Below are positions 50,758 to 59,190 of a DNA stretch of 64,000 bases, piece after piece. Position numbers and translations under genes: made by a program. The DNA is taken from assembly GCA_025058345.1 (NCBI GenBank), contig JANXEN010000005.1:1-64000 (forward strand). Direction: 5' to 3'. Source of the DNA: Sulfolobales archaeon (GTDB lineage Archaea; Thermoproteota; Thermoprotei_A; Sulfolobales; NBVN01). Every line of letters begins with the position of its first letter. Positions within the stretch are counted from its first letter, which is position 1. The notes under the pieces were generated by a model, which worked only from the letters and a program-made list of their open reading frames with translations, made no database searches and was not told the origin of the DNA.

Positions 50758-51099
50758 TTAACCCCATTTACCCTTCTTCATATGACTCTCTAGCTCTGCC
50801 TTAATCTTCTGTATGGTTATCTGCGCAAATTCCTTCTCACTATTAGCGAGTTTAATACAGGGGGGATCTAAATCTTCCTTGATTATCTCCTCAGAAATGG
50901 CTAGGAGTTCATGAAGTAATGTAAGCGCCTTCATATGTAGGTAGTTAGTCCTCCTTGACTTCTGAACCGACAGAGCTTCCTGCTCACTTAATTGACTGAA
51001 CTTCTCCTTAGGCGCACCACACTTAGGGCAATTATCCGGTGGTGCCGGACCTTCAAATATGAAGTTACATATTTGACATTTCCATAAAGCCATGTACAT
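50758..51099 (-). CDS. Rubredoxin-like domain protein with helical tail
   Basis: 113 aa. An N-terminal rubredoxin-like ribbon: WKCQICNFIFEG and DNCPKCGAPKEKF (CxxC...CxxC) at about 6-33, as in rubrerythrin C-termini. The rest is helical (YLHMKALTLLHELLAISEEI; ANSEKEFAQITIQKIKAELE). This reversed order (ribbon first) occurs in rubredoxin-type or rubrerythrin-like electron carriers in anaerobes. The helical part lacks clear ExxH diiron motifs. It may handle electrons in oxidative-stress defence. Confidence 0.75.
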   Translation of the reverse strand: MYMALWKCQICNFIFEGPAPPDNCPKCGAPKEKFSQLSEQEALSVQKSRRTNYLHMKALTLLHELLAISEEIIKEDLDPPCIKLANSEKEFAQITIQKIKAELESHMKKGKWG

Positions 51100-51282
51100 C
51101 CTCTACAATTCTAACATCAAAGTTAATAAGTTTATTTTTCAACTTTCAAATTATAACATCATTAAACATTTCAGTTAGATATTTAGATATATACATACAT
51201 CACGAAATTAAATGAAGCACTATTAGTACGTACTTATGTTAAGATTTTTTAGGTTCGGCTCCCCTATATCGAAGGGATTTAA

Positions 51283-52260
51283 ATGACGTACGATTTAGAT
51301 GGGTTAAGCAAAGAATTACTTCTAGATATGTACTATAAGATGATGCTTATCAGGAGGTTCGAGGAGAAAGTCGTTGAGATGTATAGGGCCGGTGAGATCC
51401 CGGGAATAGCCCATGGCTACATAGGTGAGGAAGGCGTTGCTGTCGGAGTGTGTTCAGCCCTTCGGAGAGACGACTACATATTAAGCACCCATAGAGGCCA
51501 CGGACATAGCTTAGCTAAGGGCATAGACCCTAAGCATTTAATGGCTGAACTCTACGGTAAGAAAACAGGTGTTTGTAAAGGTATTGGAGGCTCCATGCAT
51601 AGTACTGAACCGGAAGTCGGGGTAATATTTTCATCAGCAATAGTTGGCGGTAATATACCTATAGCAGTCGGTGTTGCATTAGCTTTTAAAATGCGTAGAG
51701 AGGATAGAGTAGTTGTCTCGTTTTTCGGTGATGGTGCTACCAACACCGGAGCTTTCCACGAAGCCCTTAATCTCGCATCTGTTTGGAAACTGCCTATAGT
51801 CTTCGTATGTGAGAATAACTTCTACGCGATTTCAATGCATGTCAGTAAGTCTACATCAGCTAAGGAAATAGTGGATAGGGCTGTCTCCTACAATATGCCG
51901 GGAGTAGTAGTAGACGGTAACGACGTCATCGCCGTATATAATGCAGCGGCAGCGGCCGTCAATAGAGCTCGTAAGGGGGAGGGACCTACGTTAATTGAGG
52001 CTAGAACTTATAGATGGCTTGACCATGGAATGTACTACCTTGGCAAGTATAGACCTGAGGATGAGGTAGTTATGTGGAAGCAGAAATGCCCTATAAGGAC
52101 TTTAAGGGATAGACTTCTGATTAAGGGAATTGCTACGGAAGTTGAATTAAACAGCCTAGATGAAAAAGTCGTCCACGAGGTTGATGAAGCTATAAGATTT
52201 GCGAGGGAAAGTGCTGAACCAGATTTAGATTTCGTTAAGCAATTCGTATATGTGAGGTGA
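51283..52260 (+). CDS. 2-oxoacid dehydrogenase E1 alpha subunit
   Basis: 325 aa. YKMMLIRRFEEKVVEMYRAG and HRGHGHSLAKGIDPK (phosphorylation-loop region) then KGIGGSMHSTEPEVGVIFSS and the ThDP/Mg motif GDGATNTGAFHEALNLASVW ... CENNFYAIS at about 148-186 (GDG...NN). It decarboxylates a 2-oxoacid and transfers the acyl group to lipoyl-lysine. Substrate could be pyruvate, branched-chain oxoacids or acetoin; the sequence alone does not tell. The operon continues E1 beta (4-nt gap), lipoyl protein, E2 core and E3. ATG start after a short AT-rich leader. Confidence 0.93.
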   Translation: MTYDLDGLSKELLLDMYYKMMLIRRFEEKVVEMYRAGEIPGIAHGYIGEEGVAVGVCSALRRDDYILSTHRGHGHSLAKGIDPKHLMAELYGKKTGVCKGIGGSMHSTEPEVGVIFSSAIVGGNIPIAVGVALAFKMRREDRVVVSFFGDGATNTGAFHEALNLASVWKLPIVFVCENNFYAISMHVSKSTSAKEIVDRAVSYNMPGVVVDGNDVIAVYNAAAAAVNRARKGEGPTLIEARTYRWLDHGMYYLGKYRPEDEVVMWKQKCPIRTLRDRLLIKGIATEVELNSLDEKVVHEVDEAIRFARESAEPDLDFVKQFVYVR

Positions 52261-52264
52261 TTCA

Positions 52265-53254
52265 ATGCCTGTAAGGGAGTTAACCTACGCTGAAGCGCTT
52301 AGGGAAGCATTAAGGGAGGAGATGCTTAGGGATGATAGAGTCTTCCTAATGGGTGAAGATATAGGAGTGATAGGTGGTGTCTTCAAAGTCACTCAAGGAC
52401 TCTACGAGGAATTCGGGCAGGAAAGAGTTCGAGATACTCCAATATCTGAAACCGCAATAGTTGGTGCTGCTATAGGGGCTGCAATAGCTGGCATGAAACC
52501 TGTAGCTGAAATAATGTATATGGATTTTCTAATGTGTGCTGGGGATCAAGTAATAAATCATCTACCTAAAATTAGATATATGAGCGGTGGTAAACTTAAA
52601 GTCCCTGCTGTCATTAGAACTCAATACGGGCTTTACAGATACGCAGCTGCGCAGCACTCTCAGTTCTATCCAGCATTCCTTATGAACATACCTGGAATGT
52701 ATGTAGAGGTACCTTCAACACCGTACGACGCTAAAGGACTATTAAAATCAGCTATAAGGGATGAAAACCCTGACATATTTATAGAGTGCGCTGCTCTATA
52801 TAGAGTTAGAGGTCCTGTACCTGATGAAGATTACGTCATACCTCTAGGGCAGGCAGATGTTAAGAGGGAAGGGAGAGATGTGACCGTATTTGCACTTTCG
52901 TATATGGTTCATGTAGCCCTTTCAGCTGCTCAGAAGCTAGGGAATGAGGGGATCAGCACTGAAGTAATAGACCCGAGAACTCTAAACCCATTTGATAAAA
53001 AGACGTTAGTTGAATCAGTTAAGAAGACTGGCCGCTTAGTAATTATAGAACCTGACCACAAAACTGCAGGTGTAGGGGCTGAGGTGGCTGCAATAGTTGC
53101 TGAAGAGGCATACGATTATCTGAAGGCACCTATAGTTCGACTAGCTGCCGATGATATACCGCCTCCATTTGCACCGAAGGCCTACAACGCCTTCCTACCT
53201 AATGAAGAGAAATTGATAAGCTCAATAAAAAAACTAATCAAACACTCCAAATAG
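52265..53254 (+). CDS. 2-oxoacid dehydrogenase E1 beta subunit
   Basis: 329 aa. Hallmarks: RVFLMGEDIGVIGGVFKVTQ, TPISETAIVGAAIGAAIAGMK, EIMYMDFLMCAGDQVINHLPK and EVIDPRTLNPFDKKTLVESV. It pairs with E1 alpha as the alpha2beta2 heterotetramer and holds the ThDP aminopyrimidine (Glu of SETAIVG region). The next gene, a stand-alone lipoyl protein, follows after about 48 nt. ATG start with GTGATTC 4-5 nt upstream. Confidence 0.95.
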   Translation: MPVRELTYAEALREALREEMLRDDRVFLMGEDIGVIGGVFKVTQGLYEEFGQERVRDTPISETAIVGAAIGAAIAGMKPVAEIMYMDFLMCAGDQVINHLPKIRYMSGGKLKVPAVIRTQYGLYRYAAAQHSQFYPAFLMNIPGMYVEVPSTPYDAKGLLKSAIRDENPDIFIECAALYRVRGPVPDEDYVIPLGQADVKREGRDVTVFALSYMVHVALSAAQKLGNEGISTEVIDPRTLNPFDKKTLVESVKKTGRLVIIEPDHKTAGVGAEVAAIVAEEAYDYLKAPIVRLAADDIPPPFAPKAYNAFLPNEEKLISSIKKLIKHSK

Positions 53255-53302
53255 CGTCTTAAAACATAAAATTATTTACACATAACATTATGGGTGGAAC
53301 TC

Positions 53303-53533
53303 TTGGTTGAAGTCATAATGCCTAGGATGGATCCTGAAATGAGGGAGGGAAGGATCGTAGAATGGCTGAAGAATGAGGGGGATGAGGTAAAGGAGGGGGA
53401 TGTAATAGCAAGAGTTGAGGCTGAGAAAGTAGTTTTCGACCTTGAAGCCCCGAAATCAGGCATTATTAAGAAAATACTCGCTAATGTAGGTGATGTAGTT
53501 CCCGTAGGTAAGGCGGTGGCAATTATTGAGTAG
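53303..53533 (+). CDS. Stand-alone lipoyl domain protein (E2 lipoyl carrier)
   Basis: 76 aa forming a single lipoyl hammerhead domain: VEVIMPRMDPEMREGRIVEW at the start and the lipoyl-lysine in VEAEKVVFDLEAPKSG (E-A-E-K-V; usual D-K-A or D-K-V), then KKILANVGDVVPVGKAVAII. Start TTG 53303 follows GGTGG with correct spacing; GTG 53294 would add three residues. In other complexes this domain is fused to the E2 acyltransferase; here it is separate and ends in its own stop. Acts as the swinging arm between E1, E2 and E3. Confidence 0.9.
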   Translation: MVEVIMPRMDPEMREGRIVEWLKNEGDEVKEGDVIARVEAEKVVFDLEAPKSGIIKKILANVGDVVPVGKAVAIIE

Positions 53534-53557
53534 TCTTAAGGTGAGGAGAGCTAATTA

Positions 53558-54271
53558 ATGAAAGTAATTAGAGTCATCTCCCTGAAATCATGGCCTAGAG
53601 CTACGATATCAGAAAGACTTTCAAAGAGTTATAGGGAGGAAGTACATGTAACACTTCACAGCGAGTTCGATGTAGGATATGTAAAGGAGTTAAAGGGAAG
53701 GCTAGAACCTACAATTATGGAAAAGTATAATACTCGTTTAACCTACACAGCGTTGTTTATAAAGCTAGTCTCACATGCCATAGTTAACCACCCTATATTT
53801 AACTCAGTAATAGAAGGCGATGATGTTAAGGTTATAGAGGACGTAAATATATGTGTAGCTGTTCAAAGCGAGAAGTTAGGGCTAGTCACTCCAGTGATTA
53901 AGAACGCCAATACTAAGAAATTAGGTGAAATTGCCTTACAGCTTAACGAATTAGTCACTAAGGCACGTGAAGGTAAACTCAGCATTAAAGACTTAACTGA
54001 AGGCACGTTCACCATCTCGAATATAGGTATATTAGGTTCTGTCGACGCATTTACCCAGATCATAAATCCGCCGCAAGTAGCTATTCTAGGTATTGGTAGA
54101 ATATTAGATAAACCGTTAGCCATAAATAATGAAGTAAAGATAAGGCCTGTATGCACCTTTAGTCTAACTTTCGATCATAGAGTTATTGACGGCTACCACG
54201 GAGCTGAGTTCCTAGCCACTTTAAAGTCCATTCTCGACAACCCTGCACCTGCGTTGGGAGACAACATTTAG
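53558..54271 (+). CDS. E2 acyltransferase core without lipoyl or binding domain
   Basis: 237 aa, the size of the E2 catalytic domain alone (normal full E2 is 400-550). VHVTLHSEFDVGYVKELKGR, LFIKLVSHAIVNHPIFNSVI, GTFTISNIGILGSVDAFTQI and the active-site motif FDHRVIDGYHGAEFL (HxxxDG) near 203-217. It begins at MKVIRVISLKSWPRATISER, the standard start of the core (xxLxxxRxxIAxRM). No peripheral-subunit-binding domain is present. GGTGAGGAG lies upstream of the ATG. With the separate lipoyl protein it forms a split E2; how E1 and E3 are recruited is unknown. Confidence 0.92.
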   Translation: MKVIRVISLKSWPRATISERLSKSYREEVHVTLHSEFDVGYVKELKGRLEPTIMEKYNTRLTYTALFIKLVSHAIVNHPIFNSVIEGDDVKVIEDVNICVAVQSEKLGLVTPVIKNANTKKLGEIALQLNELVTKAREGKLSIKDLTEGTFTISNIGILGSVDAFTQIINPPQVAILGIGRILDKPLAINNEVKIRPVCTFSLTFDHRVIDGYHGAEFLATLKSILDNPAPALGDNI

Positions 54272-54297
54272 GTGGAGGTCTTATCGTTAGCTGAGGG

Positions 54298-55653
54298 ATG
54301 GCTGTGAAGGTTGTCGTTATAGGTTCAGGTCCTGCCGGGTATGTAGCAGCTATAAGAGCGGCCCAATTAGGAGGTAATGTTACAGTTATAGAGAGGGAAT
54401 CCGTTGGCGGTGTATGTGTGAATAGAGGCTGTATACCTACTAAAGCTTTAACCTCAATAACATCCGCCATAAAAAAGATAAAACAACTTAAGAAGAAAGG
54501 CATCATCAACGAAGACTTAAGTATAAATATTGAGAAGGTTTTCGCCAGTAAGAATTCTGTAAGGGATAGGCTGATTAAAGGCGTTGAGTACCTACTGAGT
54601 AAATCCGGTGTTCAAGTAGTACGTGGGGAGGCAAGAATTGTAGGTCATGGAGTTGTTGAAGTCGGTGGCGATAGGATGCAGTACGATAAATTGATAATAG
54701 CTACTGGGTCCTTACCAACACAGCTTAATATAGAGGGCATCGACTCTGTTAATGCTGTAAGTGGTGAACAGTTCATAAACATGGATGAAGTACCTCCAAG
54801 ACTTCTGATTATAGGAGGTGGTCCTATAGGGATAGAACTAGCCCAAATATACAACACTTTAGGCAGTGAAGTGAATGTAGTGGAGATTATGCCGCATATA
54901 CTGCCCAACATTGATGGTGAGGTATCTATAACTCTACAAAGAATGCTTACGAGGGAAGGAATTAAAATCCACACCAACACCTCTGTTCATAAGTTTGAGA
55001 GAGCTTCAGAAGGGGTTTACGCGTATCTATCAAATGGAGTTAAGATAATCGCTGACAGAGTGGTCTTAGCAGTCGGTAGAAAACCTAATACCTCCGGCTT
55101 AGGTGTTGAATCCTTAGGTGTCAAATTAGGTAGGAAGGGTGAGATACAAACCAATGAACACCTTGAGGCTGCTCCGAACGTTTATGCTGCCGGCGATGTA
55201 GTTGGTAGGCATTTCCTAGCATATACAGCCTTCGAGGAGGGTATAGTAGCTGCTGAAAATGCTTTAGGACTTAATTCAGTAATCAAATATGGAACTGTTC
55301 CAACCGCCATTTTTACAGACCCCGAAGTAGCTAGCGTAGGGGTTAGTGAGGAGGAGGCTAAGAAATTGGGTGATGTCCTTGTTGGTAAATTTCCTTTAAT
55401 TGCTAACGGTAGGGCACTTACATTAGATTCCTACGGCGGTTTTATAAAGATAATAGCGAATAAAAAAGGCAAGTTATTAGGAATGCATATGGTAGGTCCG
55501 GAAGCATCCGAGTTAATTCACATAGCTTCAATAATTTTAAGCAGAGGAGGGAATGCTGCCGAATTACTAGATACCCTATACGTACATCCAACCATATCTG
55601 AGGGAATTAAGGAAGCAGTACTCTCCATATTGAAGAAACCAATACACATCTAA
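54298..55653 (+). CDS. lpdA: Dihydrolipoamide dehydrogenase (E3)
   Basis: 451 aa flavoprotein disulfide reductase. FAD loop VVVIGSGPAGYVAAIRAA, redox disulfide in SVGGVCVNRGCIPTKAL (CxxxxC) near 36-52, NAD loop LLIIGGGPIGIELAQIYNTL near 167-186, DPEVASVGVSEEEAKKLG and the C-terminal catalytic His-Glu in YVHPTISEGIKEAV. It reoxidises the lipoyl arm to NADH. ATG with GGTGGAGGT upstream. A six-T tract right after the stop (55653-55658) may end the operon while also providing the TATA of the next gene. Confidence 0.95.
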   Translation: MAVKVVVIGSGPAGYVAAIRAAQLGGNVTVIERESVGGVCVNRGCIPTKALTSITSAIKKIKQLKKKGIINEDLSINIEKVFASKNSVRDRLIKGVEYLLSKSGVQVVRGEARIVGHGVVEVGGDRMQYDKLIIATGSLPTQLNIEGIDSVNAVSGEQFINMDEVPPRLLIIGGGPIGIELAQIYNTLGSEVNVVEIMPHILPNIDGEVSITLQRMLTREGIKIHTNTSVHKFERASEGVYAYLSNGVKIIADRVVLAVGRKPNTSGLGVESLGVKLGRKGEIQTNEHLEAAPNVYAAGDVVGRHFLAYTAFEEGIVAAENALGLNSVIKYGTVPTAIFTDPEVASVGVSEEEAKKLGDVLVGKFPLIANGRALTLDSYGGFIKIIANKKGKLLGMHMVGPEASELIHIASIILSRGGNAAELLDTLYVHPTISEGIKEAVLSILKKPIHI

Positions 55654-55690
55654 TTTTTTAAAGCCCGTAAGAAAAATACCATGATACGCG

Positions 55691-57016
55691 ATGGGTATTA
55701 AAGCACTCATCATCAACGAATTCGACCTCTCACTAAAAGACGGAATTCAAGTAGACATCGATCTTTGCAGGTTCTTCAGAGTTGAATGCCAACCACTAAT
55801 TACTACAGTTACTAGGGAACGTAATGCACTTTTGGAAACTAATCCTCGTGAAATAATTAACCAACTAAGGACGTTCAACATAGATCGCTTCAACACACTA
55901 AAACTCGACATCAGTACAGGAATAGAGGTTATAGAATACATAGGAAGCTATTTAAGAAGTTTTAAAAGTAGGATATTAACCTTTAATACCAAGTTAGCTG
56001 GTAAGAATTTAACCCATGAGTATTTAAACAGCTTGAGCAAAACTGAGGTATTAAATAAGTCAGACTTGCTATTCATTACCTCAGAAGATGTTGAAAATTT
56101 ATCAAATATTTTAGGAATCGCTTTAAAGTCACCGAATGAATTAATAGATTTACTATCGAAATCATTGAATGTAACACGTATTATGTTAGTAAACCATAGA
56201 GAAGGTAACAGCTACTTAAGCATTACTCGCCTCTCAGAGGAGGAGTATCTAGAATTTAAAACATCTACGTACCTGCCTAAGGATCTGATATCGACGTATG
56301 TTATGATCGACTTAACAATGGGTGCTGATTTAAAGGAGTCATTAAGAAATGCTTTAGATTTTGCGAGAAAGTCTATCGAATATGGGGTGGAAAATTTTGG
56401 TAGCGTAATCCCTGAGGTGTACGCATCATCGATTTTAGATGCAGAGAGATATAGAGTAATTAACGAGTTAAGTCATGCAGTAAGTGTAATAGAAGAGAAT
56501 TCACATCTAATAATCAACCTAATTCCGGAGGTCCAGATGAACATAGCGTACTCACTACCTAAGCACCTACTGAGGAGTTTAGGTGACGTAGCAGCAATAC
56601 CTGGTAGGATCGCTAAGGTAGGAAACTCCGTAAAGGCTCTCTCCCACCCTGAATTCGGCGCCTCTAAACATCTGGCGAGGGCGTTAATGAAGGTTATGGA
56701 GTACGACCCTAAATTCAGGTCGATAGCTAATATAAGGTTTAATGATTCGATCCTCAAGGCGGTTGAAAAACTCGGGTATACGATATCTTCTTATGACAGG
56801 ACGTTAGAACCGCCAGAGGTCAAATACGTTGAAGGAGCAACAATCCCGTGGGGGGTTGGGGAGGCAATTAAAAAAGCTGGATTTGTACCTGATGTTATAT
56901 ACCATAAAGGAGATTACGGTAAGGAAGCGATGATAGCGATATTAGGTCAAAATCCAAATGATGTAGTCAGAAAGTTACTAAAGATCGGGGAGGTATTGAA
57001 GGAATTAGCGGAATGA
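55691..57016 (+). CDS. ThiD-ThiN fusion (thiamine-phosphate synthase, kinase half degenerate)
   Basis: 441 aa. The C-terminal about 170 residues match ThiN: LIPEVQMNIAYSLPKHLLRS, AAIPGRIAKVGNSVKALSHP, EFGASKHLARALMKVMEYDP, EPPEVKYVEGATIPWGVGEA, FVPDVIYHKGDYGKEAMIAI. The N-terminus follows the HMP-P kinase ThiD fold in outline (DLSLKDGIQVDIDLCRFFRV for the usual GGAGIQAD), but its glycine-rich start and the GTGC anion-hole loop are lost. ThiN condenses HMP-PP with thiazole phosphate to thiamine phosphate. Next to a ThDP-dependent dehydrogenase operon, it likely supports cofactor supply. TATA ttttttaaag gives a leaderless ATG. Confidence 0.85.
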   Translation: MGIKALIINEFDLSLKDGIQVDIDLCRFFRVECQPLITTVTRERNALLETNPREIINQLRTFNIDRFNTLKLDISTGIEVIEYIGSYLRSFKSRILTFNTKLAGKNLTHEYLNSLSKTEVLNKSDLLFITSEDVENLSNILGIALKSPNELIDLLSKSLNVTRIMLVNHREGNSYLSITRLSEEEYLEFKTSTYLPKDLISTYVMIDLTMGADLKESLRNALDFARKSIEYGVENFGSVIPEVYASSILDAERYRVINELSHAVSVIEENSHLIINLIPEVQMNIAYSLPKHLLRSLGDVAAIPGRIAKVGNSVKALSHPEFGASKHLARALMKVMEYDPKFRSIANIRFNDSILKAVEKLGYTISSYDRTLEPPEVKYVEGATIPWGVGEAIKKAGFVPDVIYHKGDYGKEAMIAILGQNPNDVVRKLLKIGEVLKELAE

Positions 57017-57083
57017 AGGCAGCCGTTAAAGAAACGTAGCTAATTAGGGAACTATATATGACTTTATGTTGTAGGTTCAGTTA

Positions 57084-58376
57084 ATGACATCTAAAACAAA
57101 ATATTCACTAGTCCTACTATATGATGAGAACAATAAATATAGTATCCACAGCCTAGTAGCTGCAATGGAGGCCGAAGAAGTTAATATAGATACGTACTTA
57201 CCTAGGATTAATGACCTTCATAACATTATTGGCTACCTTTTGAAGAATTATGAGAAAATAGTTGTCGGTATCTCATTAATGACTACTCAACTACCTAACA
57301 TTCAACCATTCCTAGAAAGTTTGAAGGAATTAAAACGCTTGTTTAGCAGTAAGTTTATCCTAGTTGGTGGAGGCCCTCATGTTAGTGGAGATCCGTTAGG
57401 CTCTCTAAAACACTTAGGTTTTGATTATTTATTCATAGGTGAGGCCGAGAAGAGCTTCACAGAATTCCTCAAAAGAATGACAGATGGATGCGATGTAAAA
57501 GGAGTAAAAGGTATTGGGTACGTCGAAGACGATAATGTCGTTATTAACTACAATGACGAAGTACTCAACCTAGATAAGTACCCACCCATATCAGTAAAGT
57601 ACGGATTATTTAACCCCATTGAAGTAAGTAGGGGGTGTCCCTACGGATGTAAATACTGTCAAGTAAGCTATATTTTCGGTAAATACATGAGACATAGGTC
57701 TTTAGATACAATTCTACTCCACTGCAAGATCTTAATTAAGAAAGGTATTAATGACCTAAGGTTTATTTCACCTAATATCCTTTCATACGGAGGTAACGGT
57801 ATTAAGGCGGATTTCGATAAATTAAGTGAATTCGTTAATGGAGTTAAGGAGTTAAGGAATTTAGGAGGTAAATTATATCTAGGTTCTTTCCCTAGTGAGG
57901 TGAGACCTGACTTTATAGATGAGGATATCATTAAGCTAATTAAGGATGTAATAACTAATAAACGAATTTCAATAGGTATACAGTCAGGATCTGATAGAAT
58001 TCTTAAGTATTTAGGTAGAGGCCATACGGTCGATGATGCTTTGAATGCTGTTGACTTATTGAGGAGGTATAACCTCTCAGTTGATGTTGACTTCATCTTA
58101 GGCCTTCCGAACGAAGAATTATCTGATGCTCTTGAAACCCTTCAACTAATTCAGAAGCTTATTTACTTAGGAGGTATCAGAATACACCTCCACACCTATA
58201 TACCATTGCCTGGAACGCCGTTAGCTAAACATAAGGTAAAACCACTGCCTGACACCGTAAAAAGTAGATTACTTAAGTATTTAGGTAGGGGCGTTATTTT
58301 CGGTAATTGGTTAATGCAAGAGAAGTTAGCACTTAAAATTCAAGAATTAAGGGATAAGGGAATTATACTGAATTAA
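57084..58376 (+). CDS. B12-binding-domain radical SAM protein (MJ-type)
   Basis: 430 aa. N-terminal Rossmann-like region (SLVLLYDENNKYSIHSLVAA; ILVGGGPHVSGDPLGSLKHL; YLFIGEAEKSFTEFL) and a radical SAM domain with VSRGCPYGCKYCQVS (CxxxCxxC) at about 179-193, YLGSFPSEVRPDFIDEDIIK, IGIQSGSDRILKYLGRGHTV and VDVDFILGLPNEELSDALET. The PLPGTPLAKHK ending is typical of B12-binding/radical SAM proteins of the MJ_1487 type, substrate unknown. It shows no DxHxxG, so cobalamin binding is doubtful. ATG start; independent promoter likely. Confidence 0.8.
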   Translation: MTSKTKYSLVLLYDENNKYSIHSLVAAMEAEEVNIDTYLPRINDLHNIIGYLLKNYEKIVVGISLMTTQLPNIQPFLESLKELKRLFSSKFILVGGGPHVSGDPLGSLKHLGFDYLFIGEAEKSFTEFLKRMTDGCDVKGVKGIGYVEDDNVVINYNDEVLNLDKYPPISVKYGLFNPIEVSRGCPYGCKYCQVSYIFGKYMRHRSLDTILLHCKILIKKGINDLRFISPNILSYGGNGIKADFDKLSEFVNGVKELRNLGGKLYLGSFPSEVRPDFIDEDIIKLIKDVITNKRISIGIQSGSDRILKYLGRGHTVDDALNAVDLLRRYNLSVDVDFILGLPNEELSDALETLQLIQKLIYLGGIRIHLHTYIPLPGTPLAKHKVKPLPDTVKSRLLKYLGRGVIFGNWLMQEKLALKIQELRDKGIILN

Positions 58377-58432
58377 CGTTATTAGGTCATTCACAACTTA
58401 AAGTAATGGAGTGATTATGCGGGTGCCTTAAA

Positions 58433-59125
58433 TTGGATATATTTGGAGACCTACATATACATTCAATAGTTAGTGATGGTTCACTTCATCCATCGGAAAT
58501 CATTAAGATCTCTAAAGCCAAATCAATCCAAGTAGTTTCAATCACGGACCACAATACGTTCTTAGGAAGCCTTATAGGGAGTAAGTACATAGACAGGAGA
58601 TCCCAGATAATCATACATGGCGCTGAAGTTAGAACACATATAGGTGATGTACTAGTGCTCTGTCCGCAGCCAAACTTCATCAGCAGTCGAGACCTACTAA
58701 GCTTAATCGATCTATGCAGGGATAATAACTGCCTACTAATCCCTTCACACCCCTACGATGTCCTAAGGTTAGGCATTAGAGGTAACGTATCAATGAAGGT
58801 GTGGAATGCTATTGAGGTATTTAACGGCTCAAGCGATCTACTTTCTAATATAGTAAGCTACATCTTAACTAAAGATATAGACATACCACACCTATCTAAT
58901 TCAGACGCACATGTTGGTTATCTAATAGGCAGTGCCTACAACATAATAGACGTCGACGACTTCAATGCTGACAACGTCTTAGACTCTATTCGAAAGGGGA
59001 GAGTTATACCTATTATGAGGTACTCTATTAAGGGAAACATCAAGAGAGTTGGTTGGGGATTAAAGAGATTCATAAATGGTTATAAGCCGATAAGCTTGGA
59101 TAGACTTAATAAAGTTTTTAAGTAA
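58433..59125 (+). CDS. PHP-domain metal-dependent phosphoesterase
   Basis: 230 aa. Four PHP motifs in order: DLHIHSIVSDGSLHPSEI at about 6-23 (HxH), SITDHNTFLG near 38-47, IIIHGAEVRTHIGDVLVL (Glu ligand), LLIPSHPYDVLRLG near 105-118 and HLSNSDAHVGYLIG near 158-171 (SDAH). PHP proteins hydrolyse phosphoesters using two to three metal ions; family members of this type are unassigned except for a few nucleotidases and RNase P-linked forms. TTG start preceded by GGGTGCC. It follows the radical SAM gene with a 56-bp gap. Confidence 0.85.
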   Translation: MDIFGDLHIHSIVSDGSLHPSEIIKISKAKSIQVVSITDHNTFLGSLIGSKYIDRRSQIIIHGAEVRTHIGDVLVLCPQPNFISSRDLLSLIDLCRDNNCLLIPSHPYDVLRLGIRGNVSMKVWNAIEVFNGSSDLLSNIVSYILTKDIDIPHLSNSDAHVGYLIGSAYNIIDVDDFNADNVLDSIRKGRVIPIMRYSIKGNIKRVGWGLKRFINGYKPISLDRLNKVFK

Positions 59126-59190
59126 TGTTATAACTGAAAATTCCTTAACATATGATGAGAGACCTACGCTACTAACAAGGTGTTGATGTA

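Noticed and set aside
59150-59190. C-box-like ATGATGA upstream of hel308 as a third C/D RNA
   Set aside because: No D box or matching internal boxes follow at usable distance, so the geometry fails.
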